Part shown: positions 46,203-59,793 of the stretch, piece after piece | Numbering within the stretch: position 1 is the first letter of the stretch | Layout: each line of letters begins with the position of its first letter | DNA from: Neurospora crassa OR74A | Lineage: Eukaryota > Ascomycota > Sordariomycetes > Sordariales > Sordariaceae | Direction of reading: 5' to 3' | NCBI RefSeq assembly: GCF_000182925.2 | Contig: NC_026506.1 | Coordinates: forward strand, 930,001 to 994,000 | Length of the DNA stretch: 64,000 bases | Notes under the pieces: model-generated | Seen by the model: only the letters and a program-made list of their open reading frames with translations | Database searches by the model: none | Told to the model about the DNA's origin: nothing | Made by a program: the position numbers and the translations under genes

Positions 46203-47972
46203 TCATGATGAGCCATCCCAAAGCGGGTGGACAGTGCCATCGGCTGGGGCGGGGTCTTGGAGGGCCAAACCGCCGTAATGAGTGATCCAGAAAGCCGGAT
46301 CATCCTCGAGGGGAAAGTTGCTGAAATCGGGTAAGTTACTCGTCAAGAGATTGGAATCATCACTGCCGAGTGACGAGTTGTTTGCCAAAAACTTGGCACC
46401 GGCCTTCATCATCTTGAACTCTTCAAAGTCAAGGAAAGGGTCAGCAGCACCGTAGAGGTTGGGCTGGGGCTGACCATACCCAAAGCCGCTGCCGGACGTA
46501 GCGGCACAGAAACCAGATGTAGTCTCCCAGTCATCAAGAGCTGGCAAAAAGTCCTCGACTTCAGACATGTCGCCCGAGGTGGATGTGTTGGTGGTCAAGG
46601 TGGAAAGCGACTCAGATCCGTAGTAATCGAAGGAGCCGTAGCTTTGCGCCTGGTCATAGCTGGACGGAGCAAAGTCCACCGACTTGTTGCCCAAGTCGAG
46701 ACCCTCGTAGTGGCTCCAATCAACAGAGGTAGCGCTCAAACCGGCGCTGAACAGGGGCTGATCATTGTCGGAGAGACTGCCAAAGAAGTCTGCGCTGTTG
46801 GGGACATATGGGGGGTACTTGATGCTGGAAAGATCCAAAGGAGGGAGCTGTCCGTTGAGCTGGGCAAACGTCGAAGAGCCCGTCATAAGTGGCGAGGCGG
46901 ACTCGGACTGGGCTCCACGCTGCATGGCAAGGCCACTGCCGCTGACGTCCAAGTTATCGACGGAGCGAGCTCCCAGGCTTGAGGTGGTGCTATGCATGGA
47001 GTTACCCCTGCTGAGCGTGTAAGGACCGCACTTCTGCGAGGGCTTGGTATGCTTGTACGTGGGCTTGTGGTGGCCGTTGGCATCGAAAGAGAGCATGGCA
47101 TCCGAGTTGGTTGTGTTAGCCCTGCGCCTGCTGCGGGAAGCGGACTTTGAGCAACTTCGCGATACGGAAGAGCAGCTTTTGTCCGAGTCAGACTCGGGGA
47201 CGGTCTCGAGCTGAGGATGCTCCTTCTTGTGGCAGCAGGTACAGCGACCGCCATGGTTGCAACAGCAGCTTTCTGCAAGTAGACGATATGAGAGTCAGAC
47301 AAAGCACAGCCTCATCAACCCGGCACAGCGAAGACTGGATGCTCACCCTTGTGACCCTCGACCGTTACTTGCAAGTGAATACACTTGCTCGTCTTTTCAC
47401 CGCAGTCGCACTTGACGTGCGAGGCGCGATACTTGCGCATGGACCGACAGTGCTGACATTGCGAAACCGGCCGCCCCTTTTTGTTAATGTGCTGGAGTGG
47501 ACGATCTGCAGCCGCACCGCGCAAAATTAGCACAATTCCCCATGTAAAAGAACCAATATCAAGACGATTGGATAGACACCGCCAAGCCAATTGCATGAGC
47601 TGCACCTTCGTTGACCAGAAATGGCCCTCCTTCTCCTCAATGCTTCTCTCGGCCCCATTGTCTCACGATGTCCTAACCCGAGTGCCCACGGTGTCCACGG
47701 TTGCTCACGGTTTAGCGATCTGGGGGCTTCGGACAAGGCAGGTCGTCTCGCCTTGGAACCAGGTTCCAGCACCACTTCAAAACTACTTTCCCCCCTTTGC
47801 CTTTCAAGCCAACCTTCCAGTGCAGTGCAGTGCAGTATGGGTCAAGTGGTAGGGCAGCGGAATGGAATGCAAACTCGGCAATATGGAGTTACTCACCGTG
47901 GTGTTGGCAGTTGCTCACACGATGACCCCTCACACAGGCCTCGCAAGCCCACTTTTCACCGTTGATGAGCAT
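46203..47972 (-). CDS. cuf1: Copper-fist transcription factor (Cuf1/GRISEA type)
   Basis: Exons 47972-47897, 47505-47347 and 47272-46203 give 434 residues in phase. The first exon encodes MLINGEKWACEACVRGHRVSNC, with zinc ligands C10, C13, C22 and H24. The second starts DRPLQHINKKGRP (K34-K-G-R-P38 binds the minor groove), then QCQHC and CDCG. The third opens with a Cys cluster, C81-C-C...C89-x-C91-C92-H93, which in this family binds copper(I). The remaining ~330 residues are Ser/Gly/Asp-rich with several acidic-aromatic patches that suit an activation domain. Fungal proteins of this type (Podospora GRISEA, fission yeast Cuf1, yeast Mac1) switch on high-affinity copper uptake when copper is scarce, or act in copper detoxification. 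The first intron is long for this window (391 bases). The gene sits alone between two large gene-free regions. Confidence 0.92.
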
Positions 47973-50900
47973 GGTCGTTGAAGCTTTCGGATGTAATGTT
48001 AAAGGTGATGCTGGCGATCGGACCTCAGACTTCAGGCCTCGAGAATGCTAGATCTAGCAATGGAAACTTGGGTGGGTTGGAATATCTAGAAATCGCTGAC
48101 GTGGTGCGGTAACGCTGCTGCGGGATCGGAGCTTGGTTCCTAGCACAAGAACCCTATTGCCAAACTCTTTTTTTCCTCCTTCCTCAAAACTGGTTATGTG
48201 TGACTGGTGGCAGGATCACGGGCCAGTACTTTCGCGTCCTGTATCTGCGACTCGACTCCCTGGAGTTATTGCGCTGGAGCTGGGACTCGGAACTGTATGT
48301 TTGTCGGTGTTTTGCTGCTCAGGGGCAACGCGTGCAGACTCGATCGAAGCTATCGATGGTAAGGTGCGGTTGCAGGCGGTTGATGTACCTCTAGGTGCGG
48401 TCGAGACTCCCGGGTAATGTGCCCTCTATGATTGGGGTGGTCCAGTGCACTGATGTAAGCCTTCGCTTCAGGGGGTGGGCACCTGGTAAAAAAAAATGTC
48501 TAAAGTGGGAAAAACAAAGATGTCAAGATACGCAAACTCTCAAATGCTCATGCCCGTGCGTGCGGGTATATAGGTTGACGGGAGACAGGTGGCAATAAGA
48601 CCAGAAAAAAAAGAGTTGGGAAAGCAAAAGTGCCGATGACTCCGGTGAACAAAGCCGCCCTCGCAACAAGCATATAAAGATGGCAGACAGGACCAGGCAA
48701 TGTGGGCTTGAAGTGGAGATTTGGCCAAAGTTCGTGTGTAAGTCGCGGGCGCGAGAGCGACGGTGGGCGGCGACGGTAAGCTAGTACGGTGGGCGGAAAG
48801 GTTGGTGACGAGGCCCTGGCTGTGGTGGCTCTTGGGACGGGGCCTGGGGGTTTGCCAGACCGGGGACTCCAACGACCAACGGGGACCGACTGGAAATTGG
48901 CGGGCGTAAGTGGGGCTCGCAGAACATGGGACACCACTGCTTGCCTGCAATCTTGCTGCAACCTCACGGGATGGTGTCGGGAAGGCTTGCCTTGTACTCC
49001 GGGCCTGGGGGGGTAGGATCTCGGCTGAGCTGCACTGTTGGGAAACCAACCTGGAGACTAGACTAACCCGGAGACTGGAGTCGGGGTGGGGTGAAGATTG
49101 CTGACTGTATTCGCGTAGTAAGATAGACGTACGGTATCTATCGATGTAATTTTCCCAGCTCAAGATCTCCGGGTCGGCGGCTCGGCAGTGACAGCTAGTC
49201 TGGCTGAAGACTTGCTTGAGTGGACGTTCAAGTCGATCGAGGTATTGCGGCAGCCGGGCGACGGGGTCAAGCACATTTCCTGGTTTCCAGACAGATCAAG
49301 CTAGGTCGGTCTGTACGTCGGAGAGGTGTCTTAACCGCCAAGGTGAGGTGAGGAGGGACGCCGCTCTCATTGAGACAAGCAAAGGGGCAAAGAGAAGGAC
49401 GTGAGAGTAGAATATCCTATGGTCGGCGGCCGACGGGCAAGAGGGTGGTCCGGTCTTTTTAAGGTCTCCCTGTCCCCTCCAACATCCGCCATGAGGATAT
49501 GGGGGCTCGGGGAATGCCACTTTTTACCTAGAAAAAGGCATGGGCCACGGCGGGATAGGTAGGAGCGGCCGAAGAGAGATCATGATAAATGGATACCTCG
49601 AGCTGCCGACTCGCTGTCCAGGGCCTGCTTCCCGTGCTGCTGATGAACCATCCATCGCTCACTGCGTGCAGTCACTGGCAGACTGGCACTGCATCCCGTT
49701 GTCCATTTGTGGGCATTGTGGGATGGGCGTCCGCCTGGGGTGGGCTATGGTCGTAATAAGGCTAGCAATCATGTTGCAGAACATGGGAGACAGGATGGAA
49801 CAGATCAAAGCCGGAATGATCATTGAGCAATTGGAAGAAAGCAAGACCCCAAGCCGGGAACACCAGGCGAGTCCGGGGTGCAGTGACGAAATGGGAGCTG
49901 CCAGATCGGGATGCTAAGGGAGCAGCTGGTGCAGTCCGGTGCCCGGTGTGGTGGGCGGGTTTCGTTGAACCTTTGAGCGCAGCTGCACAGATTGCACAGA
50001 TTGCAGAGGAAGTCGCAGTGACTCTGGTGCTCGCATGAGGCACAAAGCTCCGGGCTCAAGGTACCTACCTACCTAGAGGTATGAATAATGTACTCAAGTT
50101 GCAGAGGTAGGTAAGCTTCAACTCCATCCTGGCCTATGGTGTCCTGCCTGTTGGGGAGGGGGGTCAGGTTAGTTGTACATAGTAGGCAAAGTCGGCATCG
50201 CGTTGCAACCTAGAGGTACTACACGGAGCCCCAAATGGTAGTAGGCATGGGAGGTTGCCCCGGCGGATGAATTCACACTGCACGCTTCATGGCACGAGCT
50301 CTGTCAGTGAGATAACATCTGTAGGTCTATTACAAGACAATTCTTCTCGATAGATGGGGGAAGGAGTAGCGGGAGACACACAACTCTAACCCGAGCTGAA
50401 GGCAATATAAACGACGACATAGGAAAGAACCGGGCTGGAAAGACCGAGACGAGAAGTGCCTTTGGGATATCCTTGAGACAAGGCAATCACGACCTCGAGC
50501 CTTCGTTGTATCATAACCCAGCTGTTGGCAGGCGCCATGTGGCAGGTTCGGAGCAGAGCGGGATGGAAACCGCAAGCCCTGGCAGCCATTTCCTGAATTC
50601 AGCATCATTAAAGTCGCCTGCCATCCGTGCTTCATCCCACCCCATTCTGGTCTCATGCGACCTGTCTTGATTGGACCCCTATTCGTGTCTTGCTATCAGT
50701 CGCATTCTACGCAGCTTGACCCCGAATTCGATGTTAGGGGGTTTCCACAGATCGGTGATGAGGTGAGCGTGGGGAACCTGGATTACTACACCACCTCACA
50801 GAAGTCGAAACGTTGCTTCCTCTCATGCTAGTGTACTGTCGGCCCTACCATAGCTGGTTCAGTCTTTCTGAAGCTGAGTGCGATGATGAGATGGTTCAAA

Positions 50901-53900
50901 GGTAAGGTAGCCTTGGCAGGTACGATGAACCCCAAACTCGGCTCCTTCCTGACTCGGGACAGTCTCTTTGTGAGGAAATGGAAGGAGGGTCGAACCTGCA
51001 CGTGTAGAGGTAATGACAGGAGCAAGCCCATGGAGGAAAGAATACCCGGATGTACCGCAGCATAGTGGACGGTAGTGGTTGATACTTCCACTTCTATCTC
51101 CGATCGTCGCCGGGTGCCCTGGGCAGGCATCTCAGTGGGTACCTCTACTATGGAGATGTGTTCTGAGTCGTTCCACTGTTCCCGGTGCTCTGCCCGGCCC
51201 CATTTTGCACTGCAAGCCATCGATTCGCATCGACGGAAGCGACCTTGTCATCACGCAATGAAACAGGCTCCATCAACAACAGAAGCACTCGCTTAAAATC
51301 TTACTTTGTTGCGCACCTCCCACGACAAGCGCGCCCACTCAGCCTTCCCATCCGGGCTCTCCCAGGGCACCCGGCCTTTTCCATCGTCACTCTCAATTAC
51401 GGGCTTGTTGCATCGATCCTCCCCACGTCCGGCCTCCCCCTGTGGTCTTTGCTACGAGAGGAAGCCACCCTGCCTCCCTGCTTACCGAGGCAGCGAGACA
51501 TCAGGCAACATGGACAACATGAAAGCCTCCCTCTGCCTTTACGTTTGCCGTAACCGCTCGGTCGCGTATCCGAGAGAGTGCAAAGAAGGCAGGCGAAAAT
51601 GGTTGCAGCTGAAATGAGCACATGCATCAACGAAACCGCCGAATTGGGCCCGTCTTTTAACCTGTTCTTGTATACGCAGTAAGGTAACTGGCTACGCTAG
51701 GCCTGTAGCCAATTACCCCGGGGTTCGTCCTCCTCCTCGCTTGCCCAATTCCACGCTAAAGAATCGCTACTCTCTTTTGGGCCCAACAACGGCCCGTGCT
51801 GGCTGATCGGGTTAGAGCAATCCAAACCAACACCTCCTCCACAGCGCACATCCCACAACCTTAACGGTATCGACGGGCAGCTCTGCAGCCTATAAGTCCA
51901 TTGGTGGGGCCATCGCCGAATCTCCGCCGCTCACAACTTGAAGTGACAGGCTGACAGCCTGCAGTAAAATCCTGTCTTTTGAAGACACCTCTGTATCCAC
52001 AACATCATCTGGCCTCGGAATGTCTCACTGTTTAATATCTGTGTTTGGAGAGACCAAGCTCCATACGGGATGACTTGGCGGGTTTGAGTCCCAAGTCGTT
52101 CGTTTGCCAGAAAGATATTCGTCTGTACGGTCTGGGTGAAGCATCTTGTCTTGTAGAAAGGGACCCCCCAGCCTTTTGACAATGACCAACAGGCGGTGCT
52201 GAAGCATACGACATATCCCACGTTTTCAGCACTTTCATGATACTCTCACGAATTGGCTTACTCAAGCAGGTCGAAGGGGAGAGGGCCGACATACAATTTG
52301 CGGATACAGGTTCGATCCATGGCAACAGCCGGACTGCGTTGGAGCGGTCGCTAATGTACGTGCAACTCCACCATCTTACTGTAGTGTATGTATATCGACA
52401 TCAAGCGAAACCAACCACACAAATTGGAACTTCTGCGACCGATCAAGGCAGAACCTAACGATACCTCTTACGGAACACCGTACAAGGGTTTCCGTATTTT
52501 TACCAGGCATCTCCGATACCTCGGCCCGGTTGCAAAGGTTGCAGCATAAAACACAACCGCAACCTTACGGATCTCAAGCTTCTTAATGGTCATCCAGGGG
52601 GTTGACAGGTTCCATACGACCTGACACAGGTCCATGATACAGCCTCATCATTTCTTTGCCGCCCGCTACGGGTTAATGAGAAAGCTGCATGTTTGGGTGA
52701 TCAAGTAGAGTCAAGCTTGTCAAGGTGCCTAAATACGCTAAGATGGTCTCCACCAAGCCGCATCAAAAGGGGCCGACTTCTCCAGAGTCCCCCAGATCGG
52801 CAACAACAGGGGTATCGACCACCATGCTAACAAAATTCGCCGGGACATGGCCGACTGTAGTGTAGATAGTATACATCGCGGATGGAACGAAGATGATCAA
52901 CTTGAAAATCGGACCAACAAACGTGGGCCATTCCAGTCTTGAGGTAACCAGAACTCCGTTCTCATGGTCGCAAAGGTTTGCGGGTGCACCTCGCATTCTG
53001 TTCTCATGTTGTCTCGAAGTTGCTACTCTTTAGAAGGAGGCCATGCCGAAGCCCTGTGCAAACACGTACTTGTAATCCATGATTTGTCGGGTCAGTCCGC
53101 CTTCTTCGTGAAGCAGTTTTACCGGCCAGCCGGCTCACACCTCACATGCGCCCAAGAAGTAGCCAAGGCGAATGCGGATTTATCCTCCTAATTCACTTCA
53201 ATCGTCCTACTATCCACTCAGTCCTTGCTGATGACAAGCTGGGGATTTTCCTACCGTCTCTCGTCAGCTCCTAGACCTACATCACGAGTCTGTCCATCTG
53301 GGTTCGTTGAACCACTGCCGGTGCTCGCTGTTTCACTGCCCTCATGAAGGATCAAGTGTCACACGGCGCATCAGTAATTGACAGTCGAGTAGTACTCGCC
53401 AGGCTCAACCTTGTTTTTTTCTCGGTACAAATGCTAGCATCATCTGGACATCATGTGAAATGTCAGACTTCACCGACCGCCTGACCTCAGATTAATGGAA
53501 GCACTAAAATGACATATCACGTCTCATGAAGGATTCGTTTAACGCGTTACAGGTTCGACACAGAGGACACGCTTCGGGTCCAAAGGGGGCTCGGCAGCAG
53601 CGTGTTTCGATAACTGGTGCAAAATCCAGGACGGACTTCTTCCTTTCGTCCTTTGCCCTTCGACCAAGTTGAAACTACCAGGTTGGCTATTTCTGGGCAT
53701 CGTATCTGTCAAAGTTGTAATTGAAGCGACAAAAGCATAGGGTAATCACCGACCAAGCATCATAGTAAGTTCAAGTTGAGACGCAATACGTTAACATCGC
53801 ACGTTGCCTTCCTCGGCCCAGGAACGATCGTGCCGAGATGACCTTCTGACTCTATGCAAACTTTACATAGTTCTGATATGCCATTCCCAGGGATCCAAAA

Positions 53901-56900
53901 CTATGTATGCTTCTTCCGCATCGTGCTGTTGGAAGTGCCAAATATGATGTGTCTGTTAATGTTGCTCCGTCTGTGCTGCTGTCTGAGTGAGCCCAGGTTG
54001 AAAGTGTTGTCGTACTCGTTTGACAAGGTAAATGTGTACCCTTTATTGCTGGGCAGTGTCATCTCACCGATATGCTATATAGGATGCCAAAAATTTGGGC
54101 GGGTGATCACAAGGCAATCGGGTTGTGCAACCAACCGGCTGATACACTGTCGTTTTCTGCAATTGTTCTAGAAGACCCGGTCCCCATCCCATACTCCGCA
54201 CTCTCTCCAAGCCATGTGCTTTCGTTTTCGGAGTTCAAAAGTTCGAGGCGATGGGGAGAGGACAAATGATGGGAGGGCGGCAAGATTCGACACACATGTG
54301 CCATTTCCGTTCAATTTAGCCAGACGACAGATCAGAGTGTGCCTATGACCCCTCGGCGAGCTCAGGTTCACACCCTCGTGGGCGCTTGTCGGCTCGACGC
54401 CTAAAATCGAGTCTTGACGAAGAAGCCAAGGCCGAAGTTGTTGATGTCGTTGCTGCAATGATCTATCCAGAGTTTCAAGGGTTCGTCTCTGCTGACCGGG
54501 TCAAAGGGAGCGGGAGAGCTCTCGTCTCCTCTTCTGCATCCTTTCCCGACTCAAATACGAAACCTTCAGACACCACTCCATGATGAACCATAAGGGGACA
54601 AGGGAGGAAAACCAAAAGGGCCTCCTGCGGCAAGCTTCTGAACTGATTTGTCGGTCGACACCTTTATGGTGGTTGGCCCTCAAGATGACGTTATTCTTAT
54701 TCTTTGAAGCATGACGTGCACGCTAGAAACGGCTGCAGCTGACAAAGAGTATTAGTAGGAGTTCAATTCCAAAATCAATGGCTTCTTCTCTGTCTTATCA
54801 CTGGCCAGCCATGATGTGGTGATGGAGGTGGTGGCATCACTGTGGAAATCCCAAGTTCATGCATGGTTGAAGAAGAGTGGGGTAAGGGAACAGAAGCTCG
54901 AGCCCGGGCCATGTATTAGGTTATGTACCTACGGTGGAGCCCACGTTCATCAAAGCTTCCCTCAACAGAGCCTAGCGGCACTCCGGCAGGCCACTTGTGC
55001 CTCTCTTCACCACCTTTGCATCCATTTTCCATCCACCTGAATTTTCACCCCTCATAAAACCCCCACGTTTGACAACAACTCAATTTTCCTCCCCGCAACC
55101 AAATCAGTCTTGTCAATTTTCTTTCAATTTCTTTGCCTATCTTTTCCTCCCTCCGCCAACCCCACGACGCCAATCAATCAATTCCGATCATGAACTTGAT
55201 CATGCTGCTGCTTTCATGACGATTGCACCGCAGAAAATTTTCACGTCTTGCGGTGGTGCTACCACGGGATTGGCAAGCTACACCGGCCCTCCGGCCTCGC
55301 CGTCTACCGAGACACGCAAGCCGCAAGCGACAAAAAGTTGCACGACCATGCGCTAAGCCGCTTGGCTCATTCATTCCCTCTCGCTTCCCCTCTTCCCTTC
55401 TACATCCTCCTTTCCATCATGGCAGTGTGCAACACCAGGTTCGGGCCATGCGCGGCGTTCACCAAAGTTCATTTAGCTCTTTCCTGCCTCGTCCTCCCCC
55501 AAGCCTTGTGACAGACTGCTGGCGATTATCCGTCAAGCCCTGTTCGTAGCTCGTTATAGCTGAGCTAGGCGCGGGAAGATTGAAAGGGGCAGGCTGAAAG
55601 GAGATGTCGAGGTGAGCTGCTGCTGCAGGGACGGCTTGGCTCAGCATCACATATCGAGAGCTGCCGAAAATGACATTGCACCTACACGTTGGCACACCTC
55701 ATCACCTTAGGCAAGGCGCGATGCGGCGAGGGCCGTCAACGCGTTTTGGTACTCCCATCCTTCCCATTCTTTTCCATTCCCCCATCCATCAGCGCGGCTG
55801 CGATCATTGATGGTGTTATTGCAAATGTGGTTGTTTACCACATCACCTTGCCATTAGGCAATGTGGCTTACCTACCCTCTACCTCTTTTTTTTTCTGCCA
55901 AGCAAGGTGTTCGCTTTATGTGTTCATCTACACATCTACGTCTCAACTGGTTGACGTTGATGTCCAAGCTTAATGGCTAAATTGACATATTTCAAACCCA
56001 ATGCTGGGCGCCCGTGTTGACCGTCTCGTCTTGAGCTTCACATGATATCCGGGAATCAGTGGAGGTTACATTCTAATATTCCAAGCAACACTATATGTTG
56101 TTGTATAATTCATGATACCATTTGTTCTGGGGAAGTTGAGGAGGGGAATATACCTCCTCGATCTAGATGTTCGCCGACTGCTGCCTTCCATGGTTCGTCA
56201 ACGGGGCAAAGGGGAAAGGTAGTCAGCATCATCAACCACTCAATCGATTGAGAGCTGCGGTGGTGTGTCCTGCTCATTTGTCTCCCTGTTTATCACACCT
56301 CTTTCTCCCCTCACCCACGTAAACATGCAAGATTTTATTTTTCTCCCTGCCCATTGTGAAGGTGACGGGGTCGTATCGGTATTGGTGCTGCTGGTGACAA
56401 TTGAGATAAACTACCGAGAAATCGCCCGTGGGTTGTTCCATTTGGCCTTTCAATGGTTACATCTGTTTATCTACCTCTGTGCTGTCTCAATTACACACCC
56501 TTTCAGTCGCACTACCCACACCATTCCCAGCTATGCTTTTCGTAAACGTCATGCAACATGCTGAATGTTCTGGAAGTCATTGTTCCCGGAACGAATGTAC
56601 CCTCAGCAGGCACCGCACCTCCCATCCAGCCCATTCAGCCCCTTTCCCATCAATCAAAGAACCCACTGCCATTATCTTACAATTCGAGAGGCTCGGCTTG
56701 CCGAGTTCATGTTGGACGGACATTGCGCCGTGTGTACCCGTCCCGCACTCGCCACGCTACGCCTGCCACGCCCGCATGTTGTGCGTGCGCCTACCAATGT
56801 TCTGTCTGTGTCACGCCATTTTCATTGTCATAGAGGGACGGATGTTGACTTATTGGGACGGGACCGGATGGGCGGCACATGCCTCACCTACCTCACCGCG

Positions 56901-59793
56901 CTCGTTCGGCATTGGTAGACGATTAGGACGGCTGGCGGCTTGTTTGTACTTGGACCGGCCGGAACTAAACTAGAAGACATCGCTGTGAGGCCAAAGTGGG
57001 TACATCACAAACTATCATGCAAGCCTCAAGTGAGGTTAAATTTGAGTTTCATCACATTTCTCATAGTCCTCTTTCGTTAGCTTACCACAGCTAGCGTCTT
57101 AATGTCAACACCGTTATGCCAATGTCCGCCGATACCCGGCCAGTGGCCGGTCAGGTAGATAGCCATGACTTGCGGTCCACGTCCATCTACCCGAAAGACG
57201 GTTATACACCGCAGCTTCTCTTTTTTTTCTGAAGCGTGGGAAGATGGAGACACAAACTCAATCTTCTCTCGGAGTTCGGCAATCCTTCATCCACCACTAC
57301 ATACCGAACAGCAGCACGTTGTGTCACTTCCGGTGCCGGCGGCGCTGGTTCCGGTCTCCGGCGCTCTCTTTTTGCTGTTGCTGCGGTACGGTGCGGCCGA
57401 ACGCAGATTTAGGTGAGATGTGAACGGTCCGATCCCCAACCTGTCTGCCCGATCATCATACGCCAAATTGGCATGGGGCGATCGTCATTTTTGGGGGGGA
57501 TCTGGGTAGGGCGATAGTAGGACTGCCGGCAAAAGGCATGCATGGTACACGGGCATGGCATGGACGACAGATTGTGGTAGTGTTGTGGGATGTGGGTTAC
57601 GCTGTGTAAGGCTTCGAGGAAAAGAAGAAACGGGGGGGCACGGCGTTCTGTTACACCCTGAGTTACTGTTTTCTGTGCGCAAAGGGCAGAGAAAGGTTAC
57701 AGATAGGGACACAAAAACCAACGGGTTTCTGGAACTCGTGGTGGTGTTGAGCGTATGGGAGGTTACCAGACGGGACTGGGAGGAGATACAAGCGCGGTTC
57801 CTATGTCTCCCTCCCTATCTTTGTCAACATCATTCAATAACCGTCTCTGTGGTTAGGAATCTGGTTGTCTTCTGAACGAGGGAAGGATAGGGGAAGGAAG
57901 AGGAGCACAACTATCCGCCGCCTGTCGTTTGTTTAGTTTTATTTCACTGCCTTCTCGGTGTATATTCACATGCCACCCGCTGTTTGTCGTATTCCCTCTA
58001 CACGGCGGCTGACACACGGGGTTGCCGTACTTCCTTTTTGGACCCCTTTTCATTCCAGTCCGGCTGGCATGCCGACTTGTGAGACGTGAGGCATGTATGG
58101 GACCTCCACATTTGTCAGCTCAGGTTTCATCAAATCGAATACATTACATGCATCTTTGGTCTTGATGTTACTTCAAGTCATAGACAATCGATGCATTTTC
58201 CATTGAGTCTTTGTTTTGGATCCACTTCACACTGATACTTTTCCATATCCATGTCAGTTTGCGACGTCCGTTTCTGGATTAAATGTTCCCATCTGCTCAA
58301 GATCGGTGTGACGAATATCAGACAGGTAGTGTAGTAGGCATGTAAACAGCAGAAACATCTACCATCGATATGGCCCTCAAGTTTGCGCAATCTCCGTGAC
58401 CTTGCAACTGAAGTTCAAATGTCATTCGTAGTGAGATTGATCAAGTCGTGCTCGGACGCTCCGTTATGGTAACCCCTTTGTTAAGTGTGAAGAGAAGATA
58501 AGTAACATGCAAAGCTTCAATATGTAGGCACTTCGCAGCATCCCAAACATAGGTACCTGGAAGATCATCAACCCTGTCTCAGATCTGCCGTACCCTGTAT
58601 GATATAAAGTGAAGTAGGCGCACCACAGCAGACGGTTAGAACTTTACAGCATGTCAAGGGAAATGACACCTGGGTATGTCTTAGAGACAGAGTCCATGAG
58701 ACCACTTTACGCTGTTGCTCTAGGCGGTCAGGAATGGTTTCGAGATCAACAATGAGGACAAGGGCGACCGAAGCAGAGCCGCCTTCGATACCAGTTCATC
58801 CCACCACAACGGTGGATAACCGGTCTGAATGCTTTGGTAACATCCAAAAGCAAGACAGACAGACTACCTACCACTCGGTCGCTATATTTTCTTTCGTTGC
58901 TATGGAAAACAAGCCTCACAGTCCTCGCAACATCAGATTTCGTCAAAGTCCTTAAATATTTTTAGAGAATAACTCGTCGTTGGTCTCCGTCGAAATAACT
59001 CTTGATCTCGGGTCGCGACCCGACGTTCCGGTATACGTAATCCGGGGAAGTGAGTGAGTGGGTTGCCATGCTGATGATTACTTGCATGACAGTTCCATGT
59101 CGCGGATCCGCGGGATATGTAGGTATGTATGCATGCTGTAAGGAACAGGAAAGCTTTCGTCGTATGATGTAGCTTGGAGCCGTGGCCGAGAGATAAAAAG
59201 GGGGCATGAGACCCATACTGTAAAAGGCAACAGTGTGACGTTTGTTGCAAAGTGGAAGGTTGAAAACTGCAGTGCGTGTGATTGTGCATGTGTTGGAGGA
59301 AGGTTGCCGACCAGTGGTGAAGATTGGACGCAATGCCGTCCCATGCTGTGAGGGTTAGGTGTGGGGAAAATGGTGTGCTGTTAAACCAGGGTTAGACCAG
59401 GGTGTGCTCTCCGGGGTTAACTGTGGGATGGTCTGCCTGCCAAGCAAAAATGTGGTGGCCCAAACTCCGCTTTCGCAGCTGCCGTCTTCTCCGCACAATG
59501 ACAGTTGCCGATGGTGTCATTGAAGACCGGCCAACGACAAACAAATGCTGAGCCGAGGTCAGACTGCGCATCACCGTTCACACCAACACCATTATTTACC
59601 GTAAGAGCCAAACATCGCCGGCAACTGATCAGCAGGCAGTGGGCTTGAGATATCAATTGACTCCAGGCGGTTGAGAATTCCAAGTTCAGTTACCAAGCAC
59701 TCATCTTGAAGAGAGCAGACGCCAAGACCCCTGTAGATAGCTTCAGTTTCTCGTTCCTCCAGAGATACTACCTTCAGTTTCATAACCGCCATC
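47973..59793. other. 11.8-kb gene-free region upstream of the copper-fist gene
   Basis: No frame longer than about 245 codons exists. The longest (48540-49274, minus) is Ser/Pro/Arg-rich without any domain and is probably leader or promoter of the copper-fist gene. Composition is mixed with no AT-rich block. Copies of TACCTCTA or its complement lie at 48386, 50074, 50211, 51005 and 51140, and a TAGTGTAC at 50829. I see no tRNA or transposon. A long 5' leader, distal regulatory DNA or non-coding transcripts could occupy it. Confidence 0.55.

Noticed and set aside
48540-49274. 244-codon minus-strand frame upstream of the copper-fist gene
   Set aside because: Ser/Pro/Arg-rich without ordered segments or family likeness. 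It overlaps other equally long frames and fits leader or promoter DNA.
52250-52330. Second tRNA-like B box (GGTTCGATCC)
   Set aside because: No proper A box at the right spacing and only three of five T-stem pairs form.
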